From: Maribacter sp. ACAM166
GTDB lineage: Bacteria; Bacteroidota; Bacteroidia; Flavobacteriales; Flavobacteriaceae
DNA length: 32,538 nt
Reading direction: 5' to 3'
Assembly (NCBI RefSeq): GCF_005771495.1
Contig: NZ_VAUW01000042.1
Span: 1-32,538 of the forward strand
Made by a program: the position numbers and the translations under genes. The notes under the pieces are model-generated. The model had not been told where the DNA came from and made no database searches. It was given only the letters and a program-made list of their open reading frames with translations. This document shows, in pieces, positions 8,360 through 16,495 of this stretch (the stretch's first letter is position 1; every line of letters starts with the position of its first letter).

Positions 8360-8416
8360 ATGAAATTGAAAAATATAATAATCAATGTAGTCATTGTCAT
8401 TCCGTTAAAGGAATGA
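8360..8416 (+). CDS. Leader peptide of the ilv operon attenuator
   Basis: A short frame encodes MKLKNIIINVVIVIPLKE and ends in TGA at 8414-8416. Ten of its 18 residues are branched-chain (5 Ile, 3 Val, 2 Leu), with a dense run of Ile/Val codons at 8375-8401. It sits upstream of a hairpin terminator and before ilvD, the classic arrangement for ribosome-mediated attenuation. Stalling of the ribosome at Ile or Val codons when the charged tRNAs are scarce would expose the antiterminator. The peptide itself probably has no other job. No upstream promoter could be assigned with confidence in 8171-8355. Confidence 0.75.
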   Translation: MKLKNIIINVVIVIPLKE

Positions 8417-8450
8417 TAGAGCTTTTCATTGTTTAGAAAAACCTGTATCA
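8397..8450 (+). promoter_or_regulatory. Pause hairpin and candidate antiterminator of the ilv attenuator
   Basis: TCATTCC (8397-8403) and GGAATGA (8410-8416) form a perfect 7-bp hairpin with loop GTTAAA that overlaps the last codons of the leader peptide (regions 1 and 2). Region 2, TGATAGAG (8414-8421), can instead pair with CTGTATCA (8443-8450), the 5' arm of the terminator: seven pairs and one G-G mismatch. This reproduces the 1:2, 2:3, 3:4 logic of amino-acid attenuators. The competing pairing is modest in strength and was worked out by eye. Confidence 0.6.
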
Positions 8451-8474
8451 GATATATTTGATGCAGGTTTTTTT
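8437..8474 (+). terminator. Attenuator terminator before ilvD
   Basis: AAAAACCTGTATCA (8437-8450) pairs with TGATGCAGGTTTTT (8459-8472): a 14-bp stem with one G-T pair and an 8-nt loop, followed directly by a T-run to 8474. It stands about 200 bp before ilvD and downstream of the leader peptide, so it acts as the conditional terminator (regions 3 and 4). Confidence 0.8.
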
Positions 8475-8620
8475 ATAACTAATTTCAGGTTGTTTTGAAG
8501 TATTGAATATGGTATAAATTGGTAGTATAAATAATTGAAAATCAATAAATTAGTTAGTTTTTAGGCAGAATGAATTTGTAATGTCAAATTTTGTCAAAAA
8601 AAGAAGCTTTTATAAACTTT

Positions 8621-8628
8621 TATCTTTG
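8621..8628 (+). promoter_or_regulatory. Possible internal promoter (-7 box) directly before ilvD
   Basis: TATCTTTG is an exact match to the Bacteroidetes -7 box TAnnTTTG and would start transcription about 40 nt before the ilvD ATG. The nearest TTTG (8590-8593) is 27 nt upstream, longer than the usual 17-23. If active, it would produce ilv mRNA that bypasses the attenuator at 8437-8474. The remaining sequence between 8475 and 8674 is AT-rich with no other structure noticed. Confidence 0.4.
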
Positions 8629-8674
8629 ATACAATAGCTCAAAGTAATCAAGATAAGCATACGAGAATTACATT

Positions 8675-10351
8675 ATGGAATTGAACAAGCACAGTAAGAA
8701 TGTAACCCAAGATCCGACGCAACCGGCAGCTCAGGCAATGCTATATGCTATAGGTTTAACTGAAGAAGATTTAAAGAAACCCTTAATTGGTATCGGTAGC
8801 ACTGGGTATGAGGGAAACCCTTGTAATATGCACTTAAATGATTTAGCACAAGAGGTGAAAACTGGTGTTAATGATAGCGGATTGGTAGGATTGGTATTTA
8901 ACACTATTGGTGTGAGTGACGGTATATCGATGGGTACCTACGGTATGCGTTATTCCTTACCATCAAGGGATATCATTGCAGATTCTATGGAAACAGTTGT
9001 TCAGGCCATGAATTATGATGGTTTGGTGACCGTAGTTGGTTGTGATAAGAATATGCCAGGTGCATTAATGGCAATGATTCGTTTAGATAGACCTTCTATA
9101 TTGGTGTACGGTGGAACGATAGCTTCCGGATGCTATAAAGATAAAAAATTGGATGTGGTCTCTGCTTTTGAGGCCTGGGGAGAGAAGGTAGCCGGCACCA
9201 TGAATGATGAGGATTACAAAGGCGTAATCCAAAATGCATGTCCAGGCGCTGGTGCTTGTGGAGGAATGTATACCGCTAATACGATGGCTTCTGCTATTGA
9301 AGCGTTAGGGATGGCGATGCCATATAACTCTTCAAACCCTGCAATAGGAAAACAAAAGCAGAAGGATGCTATTGAGTCTGGTAAGGCATTAAAAAACTTA
9401 TTAGAAAAAGATATTAAACCAAGTGATATTATTACCCGTAAATCATTTGAAAATGCAGTTCGTTTATTGACATTATTAGGAGGGTCTACGAATGCAGTAC
9501 TACACTTTTTAGCAATAGCGAAAGCGGCAGATGTTGATTTTACTTTAGATGATTTTCAGAAAATTAGTGATTCAACTCCGTTTTTGGCAGATTTGAAGCC
9601 TAGTGGTAAATTTCTTATGGAAGATGTGCATCGCGTAGGTGGTGTGCCAGCGGTAATGAAATTCATGTTAGAAAATGGAATGTTACATGGCGATTGTCTA
9701 ACGGTTACCGGGAAGACGATTGCTGAAAATTTAGCAGAGGTGCCTGGCTTGTTGGAACATCAGCAAGTAATAAGACCTTTGAGCAACCCTATTAAAGCAA
9801 CGGGTCACTTACGTATTCTTTATGGAAACTTGGCAACCGAAGGTTCGGTTGCAAAAATTACAGGAAAGGAAGGACTATATTTCTCCGGACCAGCCAAGGT
9901 TTACAATGATGAATTTTTCGCGAATGCCGGTATAGGAAAAGGCGAGGTAAAAAAAGGAGATGTTGTGGTCATTCGTTATGAAGGACCAAAAGGCGGACCT
10001 GGAATGCCAGAAATGCTAAAACCTACGGCAGCTATAATGGGAGCTGGACTTGGAAAGGATGTGGCCTTGATTACAGATGGTCGATTCTCAGGAGGTACGC
10101 ATGGTTTTGTGGTGGGGCATGTGTCTCCAGAAGCACAAGATGGTGGTACTATCGGATTATTGAAAGATGGTGATGTTATTACAATTGACGCTGAGAAGAA
10201 TGAGATTTCGGTCAATCTATCAGATGAAGAAATAACAGCAAGAAGAAAAGAGTGGATACAACCAGAGCTGAAGGTGAAAAGAGGAAGTCTATATAAATAT
10301 GCTCGTACCGTATCATCTGCTTCTAAAGGGTGTGTGACCGATGAATTTTAA
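8675..10351 (+). CDS. ilvD: Dihydroxy-acid dehydratase
   Basis: Dehydrates 2,3-dihydroxyisovalerate and 2,3-dihydroxy-3-methylvalerate to the keto acids of valine and isoleucine in the cytoplasm, using an Fe-S cluster. The 558 residues match the IlvD/Edd family. Cys50 ([10 protein letters not shown]), Cys123 ([11 protein letters not shown]) and Cys195 ([16 protein letters not shown]) are placed as in the three-cysteine enzymes. Later motifs are [24 protein letters not shown] and the C-terminal [20 protein letters not shown]. The length is normal for the shorter bacterial form (about 555-570). It is the first structural gene of the ilv operon and lies behind an attenuator with a leader peptide. 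The start at 8675 gives the usual short N-terminus before [13 protein letters not shown]. Confidence 0.97.
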   Translation: MELNKHSKNVTQDPTQPAAQAMLYAIGLTEEDLKKPLIGIGSTGYEGNPCNMHLNDLAQEVKTGVNDSGLVGLVFNTIGVSDGISMGTYGMRYSLPSRDIIADSMETVVQAMNYDGLVTVVGCDKNMPGALMAMIRLDRPSILVYGGTIASGCYKDKKLDVVSAFEAWGEKVAGTMNDEDYKGVIQNACPGAGACGGMYTANTMASAIEALGMAMPYNSSNPAIGKQKQKDAIESGKALKNLLEKDIKPSDIITRKSFENAVRLLTLLGGSTNAVLHFLAIAKAADVDFTLDDFQKISDSTPFLADLKPSGKFLMEDVHRVGGVPAVMKFMLENGMLHGDCLTVTGKTIAENLAEVPGLLEHQQVIRPLSNPIKATGHLRILYGNLATEGSVAKITGKEGLYFSGPAKVYNDEFFANAGIGKGEVKKGDVVVIRYEGPKGGPGMPEMLKPTAAIMGAGLGKDVALITDGRFSGGTHGFVVGHVSPEAQDGGTIGLLKDGDVITIDAEKNEISVNLSDEEITARRKEWIQPELKVKRGSLYKYARTVSSASKGCVTDEF

Positions 10352-10447
10352 CTAATACATGTTTAGATTTCTAATTGAGCACTATGTGTAATAAGAGGTA
10401 GGGAGTTTAAAGGCTTTGAATACCATACTTGAATTTGATTATTAATT

Positions 10448-12181
10448 ATGGAAACAATAAAAGAGAAGAAAAAAAGTACAGAATCCAAGAAAACTATTAC
10501 GATTTCTGGAGCAGAGGCATTAATACATTGTTTGTTGGCGGAAGGTGTAGAAACAATGTACGGTTACCCAGGTGGGGCAATTATGCCTGTTTATGATGAA
10601 TTATATAAGTTTCAGGATAAATTAACGCATATACTAACTAGGCATGAACAGGGTGCAACCCATGCTGCTCAAGGGTATGCACGTGTTTCAGGTAAAGTAG
10701 GTGTTGCAATCGCAACGTCTGGGCCTGGAGCTACAAATTTAGTAACAGGTCTTGCCGATGCGCAAATAGATTCTACCCCAATGGTTTGTATAACGGGTCA
10801 AGTGACTAGAGAGTTATTGGGTACTGATGCGTTTCAAGAAACGGATATTATTGGCATTTCAACACCAGTGACCAAATGGAACTATCAAGTTACCGAAGCT
10901 TCTGAGATACCAGAAGTTATGGCAAAGGCTTTTTATATAGCTAAATCAGGTAGACCAGGTCCGGTTTTGATAGATATTACAAAAAATGCCCAAATTGATA
11001 AATTCGAGTTCGCCTATACGAAGTGTACGGGAGTACGTAGTTATAAGCCGCTACCTAAACCGGATATAAGTGCAATACAGGCCGCAGCAGATTTAATTAA
11101 TAGTGCAAAAAAACCATTTATAGTATGGGGTCAAGGTGTAATACTTGGTCAAGCTGAGAATGAGTTTAAACAATTGGTAGAGAAAGCGGGTATACCGGCT
11201 GCATGGACTATTATGGGTGTTTCTGCCTTAAATACTGACCATCCTTTAAATGTAGGTATGGTAGGAATGCATGGTAATTATGGCCCAAATTTATTAACGA
11301 ATGAATGTGATGTTTTGGTTGCTATAGGAATGCGGTTTGATGATCGCGTAACAGGTAGGTTGAAAGACTATGCAAAACAGGCAAAAGTAATACATTTTGA
11401 GATTGACCCTTCTGAAATCAATAAAAACGTATATGCTGATGTGGCGGTATTGGGTAATTCTAAAGAAACTTTAGGTCTTATGCTACCGTTGATTAAAAAC
11501 AACAAGCACGAGGCATGGCACAATGTGTTCAAAGAGAAGTATCAGATTGAATTTGATACAATTATAAAAAATGATATTCACCCTGCCAAGCCTGGTTTAA
11601 CCATGGGTGAGGTTATTGAAGAGATTAATTTAGCTTCTAATAATAAGGCGGTTATTGTTACCGATGTAGGTCAACATCAAATGATTACCTGTAGATACGC
11701 AAAATTTTCACAGTCTAAAAGTAACATAACTTCTGGCGGATTGGGAACAATGGGTTTTGCATTGCCTGCAGCTATTGGCGCTAAAATGGGCGCAATGGAT
11801 AGGGAAGTTGTTGCCATTATCGGTGATGGTGGCTTTCAAATGACCATACAAGAATTGGGGGTAATTTTTCAGCATAAAGTTCCTGTTAAGATTGTTGTTT
11901 TGAATAACGATCATTTAGGTATGGTGCGTCAATGGCAAGAATTGTTTTTTGAGAAAAGATACGCATCTACGGTTATGGTAAATCCAGATTTCGTTAAAAT
12001 AGCGGAAGGATACAGTATTGAAGCCAAAAGAGTTTCTGAACGTAAAGATTTAAAATCTACTATTCAAAAGATGATGGCTTCTAAAAACCCTTATTTCTTG
12101 GAAGTGAAGGTTGAACAAGAGGGCAACGTATTTCCTATGATTCCTTCTGGTGCATCGGTTTCTGAAATTAGATTACAGTAA
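10448..12181 (+). CDS. ilvB: Acetolactate synthase, large catalytic subunit
   Basis: ThDP-dependent enzyme that joins two pyruvates to acetolactate (valine, leucine) or pyruvate and 2-oxobutyrate to acetohydroxybutyrate (isoleucine). The 577 residues have the three domains of the family. The N-terminal PYR domain includes GYPGGAIMPVYDEL and the catalytic Glu67 in RHEQGATHAAQGYARVSG. A central FAD-binding domain is recognisable by MRFDDRVTGRL. The C-terminal PP domain carries the ThDP/Mg motif GDGGFQMT (near residue 458) through LNNDHLGMVRQWQE. It is 96 bp after ilvD. Its regulatory partner ilvN lies two genes downstream, separated by a methyltransferase gene, whereas ilvB and ilvN are usually adjacent. 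Confidence 0.97.
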   Translation: METIKEKKKSTESKKTITISGAEALIHCLLAEGVETMYGYPGGAIMPVYDELYKFQDKLTHILTRHEQGATHAAQGYARVSGKVGVAIATSGPGATNLVTGLADAQIDSTPMVCITGQVTRELLGTDAFQETDIIGISTPVTKWNYQVTEASEIPEVMAKAFYIAKSGRPGPVLIDITKNAQIDKFEFAYTKCTGVRSYKPLPKPDISAIQAAADLINSAKKPFIVWGQGVILGQAENEFKQLVEKAGIPAAWTIMGVSALNTDHPLNVGMVGMHGNYGPNLLTNECDVLVAIGMRFDDRVTGRLKDYAKQAKVIHFEIDPSEINKNVYADVAVLGNSKETLGLMLPLIKNNKHEAWHNVFKEKYQIEFDTIIKNDIHPAKPGLTMGEVIEEINLASNNKAVIVTDVGQHQMITCRYAKFSQSKSNITSGGLGTMGFALPAAIGAKMGAMDREVVAIIGDGGFQMTIQELGVIFQHKVPVKIVVLNNDHLGMVRQWQELFFEKRYASTVMVNPDFVKIAEGYSIEAKRVSERKDLKSTIQKMMASKNPYFLEVKVEQEGNVFPMIPSGASVSEIRLQ

Positions 12182-12268
12182 TACAGTATGCGGCAGTGAT
12201 GAGTCAATAAGTAATGTGAATAACGTATAATTTTATAGAATCCATCCAAATTAAAAATACCATTCATT

Positions 12269-12847
12269 ATGAATGATTCAATTATACCAGACATTCCGAA
12301 AATTCATACTGAAATAGAACGAAAATCTGAGGAAATCGGATTTACAATGCCTTCAGATTTGTATGTAGGGAGCTTTCTGAAAACACTTATTGCCTCAAAA
12401 CCAAAGGGCAGATTTTTAGAAATAGGAACAGGTATAGGTTTAAGTCTTTCTTGGATGGTAGAAGGGCTTGATAAGGATTCAAAATTGATATCAGTTGACA
12501 ATGACCAAGAATTAATAGATATAGCGGTTAGTTTTTTTGGAGACAATGCGAAAGTTGAGTTAATATGTCAAGATGGAGCGCAATGGTTAAAGGAGTACAA
12601 AGGTGCTAAGTTCGATTTGATTTTTGCAGATGCATGGCCAGGAAAATATAGTGAGATAGAACGAGTATTGAACTTGGTAATAGTTGGCGGATTTTATATC
12701 ATCGATGATATGAATAAACAACCAAATTGGCCTGACGGTCATGAAAATCATGTTCATGAATTAATGGAGTATTTGGAAAATCGTGATGATTTTCAAATCA
12801 CAAAAATGAATTGGTCGACAGGACTGATTGTAGCAGTAAAGAAATAG
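12269..12847 (+). CDS. Class I SAM-dependent methyltransferase (O-methyltransferase-like) inside the ilv operon
   Basis: A 192-residue soluble protein with a Rossmann methyltransferase core. Motif I is LEIGTGIGLSLSW (50-62, glycine loop 51-57). The acidic residue after strand 2 is in ISVDND, the next motif is ICQDGAQWL, and strand 4 carries FDLIFADAWPGKY. Later GGFYIIDDM leads to the C-terminal strands. The layout resembles the O-methyltransferase family 3 / catechol-OMT group, but the substrate cannot be read from the sequence. It sits between ilvB (87-bp gap) and ilvN (63-bp gap) in the same direction with no promoter or terminator visible, so it should be co-expressed with the branched-chain genes. 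Base composition looks like its neighbours. Its relation to the pathway is unknown. Confidence 0.8.
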   Translation: MNDSIIPDIPKIHTEIERKSEEIGFTMPSDLYVGSFLKTLIASKPKGRFLEIGTGIGLSLSWMVEGLDKDSKLISVDNDQELIDIAVSFFGDNAKVELICQDGAQWLKEYKGAKFDLIFADAWPGKYSEIERVLNLVIVGGFYIIDDMNKQPNWPDGHENHVHELMEYLENRDDFQITKMNWSTGLIVAVKK

Positions 12848-12910
12848 TAAAGCAAACTTAACACAGTGCCATAAAATTCTTTTGTAGTTAAAGAATTGGA
12901 AAAATAGCTT

Positions 12911-13429
12911 ATGGAAAATAAATTTTTCACCATATCGGTATATTCAGAAAATAATGTTGGATTACTAAACAGAATTTCAGGAATCTTTTTAAAGAGACAT
13001 ATTAATATCGAAAGTCTGAATGTGTCAAAATCAGAGATTGATGATGTTTCAAAATTTACAATTGTGGTACACACTACCGAAAAATGGGTGGATAATATCG
13101 TTGGGCAAATAGAAAAACAAATAGAAGTTATAAAGGCGTTTTATCATACCGATGATGAAACAATTTATCAAGAATCTGCCTTGTTTAAAATTGCATCGGG
13201 CCTTTTGTTCGACGAACGTAATATTCAAAATATTATCAAAGATTGCAATGCACAGATTGTAACGGTATCCCGTGACTTTTTTGTGCTGGCAAAAAGTGGT
13301 AGAAGAAATGAAATTGATGAAATGCATGATCAATTGAAACCCTACGGTATAATGCAATTTGTTCGTTCAGGGAGAATTTCGGTTACTAAAGATGTAATGC
13401 AGATTTCTGCAATTCTTGAAGAATTTTAA
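12911..13429 (+). CDS. ilvN: Acetolactate synthase, small regulatory subunit
   Basis: Regulatory partner of IlvB that raises activity and confers feedback inhibition, typically by valine. The 172 residues include an N-terminal ACT domain (about 4-78: FFTISVYSENNVGLLNRISG, HINIESLNVS, SKFTIVVH) and a C-terminal small-subunit domain (about 90-170: ESALFKI, RNEIDEMHDQLKPYGI, RSGRISV). The length is within the family norm of about 160-180. It is separated from ilvB by the methyltransferase gene and followed 41 bp later by ilvC. The start at 12911 places the first ACT strand right at the N-terminus, as in homologues. Confidence 0.95.
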   Translation: MENKFFTISVYSENNVGLLNRISGIFLKRHINIESLNVSKSEIDDVSKFTIVVHTTEKWVDNIVGQIEKQIEVIKAFYHTDDETIYQESALFKIASGLLFDERNIQNIIKDCNAQIVTVSRDFFVLAKSGRRNEIDEMHDQLKPYGIMQFVRSGRISVTKDVMQISAILEEF

Positions 13430-13470
13430 GACAACTAATCATATCAATAATCAAATAAAGTAAATATAAA

Positions 13471-14946
13471 ATGGCCAATTATTTTAATACACTATCATTA
13501 AGAAATAAATTAATACAACTTGGAAAATGCCGATTTATGGATTCGTCTGAGTTTGCAGATGGTGTAAATGCTTTAAAAGGCAAGAAAATTGTCATCGTTG
13601 GGTGTGGAGCTCAAGGGTTGAACCAGGGGTTGAATATGAGGGATTCTGGTTTAGATATCTCATACACATTGCGTGATGCCGCAATCAAGGAAAAAAGACA
13701 ATCTTTTGTAAATGCTAGTGAAAACGGATTTACCGTTGGTACGTACCAAGAACTGATACCTAGTGCAGATGTAGTTATCAACTTAACACCAGACAAGCAA
13801 CATACAGCCGTTGTTGGTGCTGTAATGCCGTTAATGAAAAAGGGAGCTACCCTTTCTTATTCTCATGGTTTTAATATCGTTGAGGAAGGTACTCAAGTTC
13901 GTAAAGATTTGACCGTTATTATGGTCGCACCAAAAAGCCCAGGGTCAGAAGTTAGGGAAGAATATAAAAGAGGATTCGGTGTACCAACATTAATTGCTGT
14001 ACATCCAGAGAATGATCCAGAAGGAAAGGGATTGGAGCAGGCAAAAGCATATGCTGCTGGTACAGGCGGGCATAAGGCAGGTGTATTAGAGTCTTCATTT
14101 GTAGCTGAAGTAAAATCAGATTTAATGGGAGAGCAGACCATACTTTGTGGTTTGTTACAGACGGGTTCTATACTTTGCTTTGACAAAATGGTAGCGAAGG
14201 GAATTGATGCAGGGTATGCATCTAGGTTAATTCAATATGGTTGGGAAACAATCACAGAAGGTATGAAGTATGGTGGTATCACGCATATGATGGACCGTCT
14301 TTCAAATCCTTCGAAAATTAAGGCATTTGAATTAGCAGAAGAATTAAAGGAGATTATGCGTCCATTGTTCCAAAAGCATATGGATGATATCATGACCGGA
14401 CATTTTTCTAAAACGATGATGGAAGATTGGGACAATGATGATAAAAATCTATTGACCTGGAGAGCGGCAACAGGAGAAACTGCTTTTGAAAAAACACCCG
14501 CTGCTAATCAAGAAATTACAGAACAAGAATTTTATGATAATGGGGTCTTAATGATAGCAATGGTAAGGGCTGGTGTTGAATTGGCTTTTGAGGCAATGAC
14601 TGAATCAGGAATTATTGCAGAATCTGCTTATTATGAATCTTTACATGAAACACCATTAATTGCAAATACAGTCGCACGTAAGAAATTGTTCGAAATGAAC
14701 CGTGTTATATCTGATACTGCTGAATACGGTTGTTATCTTTTTGATCATGCATGCAAACCACTTTTAACTGACTTCATGAAAAATATTGATACAGATGTAA
14801 TCGGTAAAAACTTTTCGGAAGGAATTGATAATGATGTGGACAATGCAACATTAATAGCGGTTAATAAGGCTTTACGTGAGCATCCCGTGGAAATCGTTGG
14901 TGCACGTTTGCGTGAGTCAATGACAGCAATGAAGCCTATAGTTTAA
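13471..14946 (+). CDS. ilvC: Ketol-acid reductoisomerase, class II (long form), NADPH type
   Basis: Converts acetolactate and acetohydroxybutyrate to the dihydroxy acids by alkyl migration and reduction, with Mg. The 491 residues equal the E. coli class II enzyme in length, with the duplicated, knotted C-terminal domain of that class. The nucleotide loop is VGCGAQG (43-49). The cofactor-specificity loop [16 protein letters not shown] keeps Arg68, Arg76 and Ser78, at the same positions as the NADPH-binding residues of E. coli IlvC, so NADPH is the expected reductant. Other landmarks are [57 protein letters not shown] and [11 protein letters not shown]. The gap to ilvA holds an 89-nt palindromic element. 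Confidence 0.97.
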   Translation: MANYFNTLSLRNKLIQLGKCRFMDSSEFADGVNALKGKKIVIVGCGAQGLNQGLNMRDSGLDISYTLRDAAIKEKRQSFVNASENGFTVGTYQELIPSADVVINLTPDKQHTAVVGAVMPLMKKGATLSYSHGFNIVEEGTQVRKDLTVIMVAPKSPGSEVREEYKRGFGVPTLIAVHPENDPEGKGLEQAKAYAAGTGGHKAGVLESSFVAEVKSDLMGEQTILCGLLQTGSILCFDKMVAKGIDAGYASRLIQYGWETITEGMKYGGITHMMDRLSNPSKIKAFELAEELKEIMRPLFQKHMDDIMTGHFSKTMMEDWDNDDKNLLTWRAATGETAFEKTPAANQEITEQEFYDNGVLMIAMVRAGVELAFEAMTESGIIAESAYYESLHETPLIANTVARKKLFEMNRVISDTAEYGCYLFDHACKPLLTDFMKNIDTDVIGKNFSEGIDNDVDNATLIAVNKALREHPVEIVGARLRESMTAMKPIV

Positions 14947-14971
14947 ATTTTTTAGGTCTTATATTGACATA

Positions 14972-15060
14972 CTAATTGTCCGATTAAGTGCAGACGAAAA
15001 GTTACAATCCGTTTTGGCGTTGTAGTGTTTTCTGAAACTGTTCTTAAACGGACAATTTAG
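14972..15060. repeat. 89-nt nearly full-length palindrome between ilvC and ilvA
   Basis: The outer arms CTAATTGTCCGATTAAG (14972-14988) and CTTAAACGGACAATTTAG (15043-15060) pair with one bulge and one mismatch. Inside, CAG pairs with CTG, GAAAA with TTTTC, and TACAATCC with GGCGTTGTA (one bulge) around a GTTTT loop. The whole element can therefore fold into one long rod. No T-run follows, so it is not a standard terminator. Candidate explanations are a miniature inverted-repeat element inserted in the operon, or an intergenic mRNA hairpin that protects or tunes ilvC versus ilvA. The rest of the 157-bp gap shows nothing else. Confidence 0.65.
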
Positions 15061-15102
15061 GTTTTAGAAATAAATGTTGTAACAGTACATACAATTAGTA
15101 AA

Positions 15103-16401
15103 ATGATGAAGTCCGAGAGAAAAAGAGGAATTGATTTGAATAGGAAAAAACCAGTATATTTTCCAAAATTGGATGACATTCGCATGGCAGCAAAAACTAT
15201 TGCTGAGATTTCAGAAATAACACCGCTAACAGAAAGTATTAGACTTTCAAAACAATTTCAATGTCAGGTACGTTTAAAGCGTGAAGATCTTCAAAGGGTT
15301 CGTTCTTATAAAATTAGGGGAGCATTCAATAAAATAAGTTCACTCACAACTGAAGAAAGGTCTCTAGGGGTTGTTTGTGCTAGTGCTGGTAATCACGCCC
15401 AAGGTGTTGCATTTGCGTGCTTTCATTTAAAAATAAAAGCGACCATTTATATGCCTTCAGTAACACCAAAGCAAAAGGTTGAACAAACTCGATTATTTGG
15501 TGGTGAGTGGGTAGAAATAGTCTTAGAAGGGGATTCATTCGATGATGCATCACTAGCGGCAAGAGCAAATGGCCGTGAGACTGGTAAAATATTTGTGCAT
15601 CCTTTTGATGACCCTAAAATAATAGAAGGGCAAGCTACAGTTGGACTTGAGCTTATGGAACAAACGAAGTCACCAATCGATTATCTTTTTGTTTGTATTG
15701 GTGGAGGAGGCTTAGCCTCTGGACTTATTAGTGTTTTAAGTGAATTATCGCCATTGACAAAAATTATTGGTGTTGAACCAAAAGGCGCACCATCTATGAA
15801 AACAGCTATGGAACAAGGTAAGGTTGTGGCCTTGGAACATATTGATAAATTTATTGATGGAGCAGCAGTTAAAAGAGTAGGGGAGTTGACCTTTCCTATT
15901 TGTAGTCAATACTTAGATGCGATGATCACTGTTGATGAAGGTAAGGTCTGTCAAACTATTCTTGATCTTTACAATAGGGATGCTATAGTAGTAGAACCTG
16001 CGGGTGCATTGACGATTGCTGCTTTAGATGATTATGAGGAAGAAATAATTGGTAAAAACGTTGTTTGTATAATTGGCGGAAGCAATAATGATATTACTAG
16101 AACGGCAGAAATTAAGGAAAGAGCCTTATTGTATGGTAAGTTAAAACACTATTTCATTATTCGATTTCCGCAAAGACCTGGCGCTTTAAAAGATTTTGTT
16201 GTTGATATCTTGGGGCCAACCGATGATATTATACATTTCGAATATTCTAAAAAATCTAGTAAAGAAAATGCTCCTGCTGTAGTGGGTATTGAACTTCAGA
16301 ATCCAGAAGATTTACAACCACTCATAAAACGTATAAAAAATAACAATTTTTATGGAGATTATATAAACGATAAACCTGATTTGTTTGAATATTTGGTTTA
16401 A
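15103..16401 (+). CDS. ilvA: Threonine deaminase (biosynthetic threonine ammonia-lyase)
   Basis: PLP enzyme converting threonine to 2-oxobutyrate and ammonia, the entry to isoleucine. The 432 residues have a fold-type-II catalytic domain: Schiff-base Lys70 in RVRSYKIRGAFNK, ASAGNHAQG, the phosphate-binding glycine loop CIGGGGLASG, and EPAGALTIAAL. A single C-terminal ACT-like regulatory domain follows (about 345-432, starting near HYFIIRFPQRPGALKDFV), where isoleucine feedback would act. This is the shorter one-ACT form rather than the roughly 510-residue E. coli type. The start is one of two consecutive ATGs (15103 or 15106). Upstream lies the ilvC-ilvA palindrome; 94 bp downstream is the gapN-type gene. 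Confidence 0.93.
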   Translation: MMKSERKRGIDLNRKKPVYFPKLDDIRMAAKTIAEISEITPLTESIRLSKQFQCQVRLKREDLQRVRSYKIRGAFNKISSLTTEERSLGVVCASAGNHAQGVAFACFHLKIKATIYMPSVTPKQKVEQTRLFGGEWVEIVLEGDSFDDASLAARANGRETGKIFVHPFDDPKIIEGQATVGLELMEQTKSPIDYLFVCIGGGGLASGLISVLSELSPLTKIIGVEPKGAPSMKTAMEQGKVVALEHIDKFIDGAAVKRVGELTFPICSQYLDAMITVDEGKVCQTILDLYNRDAIVVEPAGALTIAALDDYEEEIIGKNVVCIIGGSNNDITRTAEIKERALLYGKLKHYFIIRFPQRPGALKDFVVDILGPTDDIIHFEYSKKSSKENAPAVVGIELQNPEDLQPLIKRIKNNNFYGDYINDKPDLFEYLV

Positions 16402-16495
16402 ACTATATTTAATAAAATACGAATCGAGTATTAAGTATATCAGAAATTAATCGACAAAACATTAATCAACCTGAAATTATAATAGCAGCAACATA

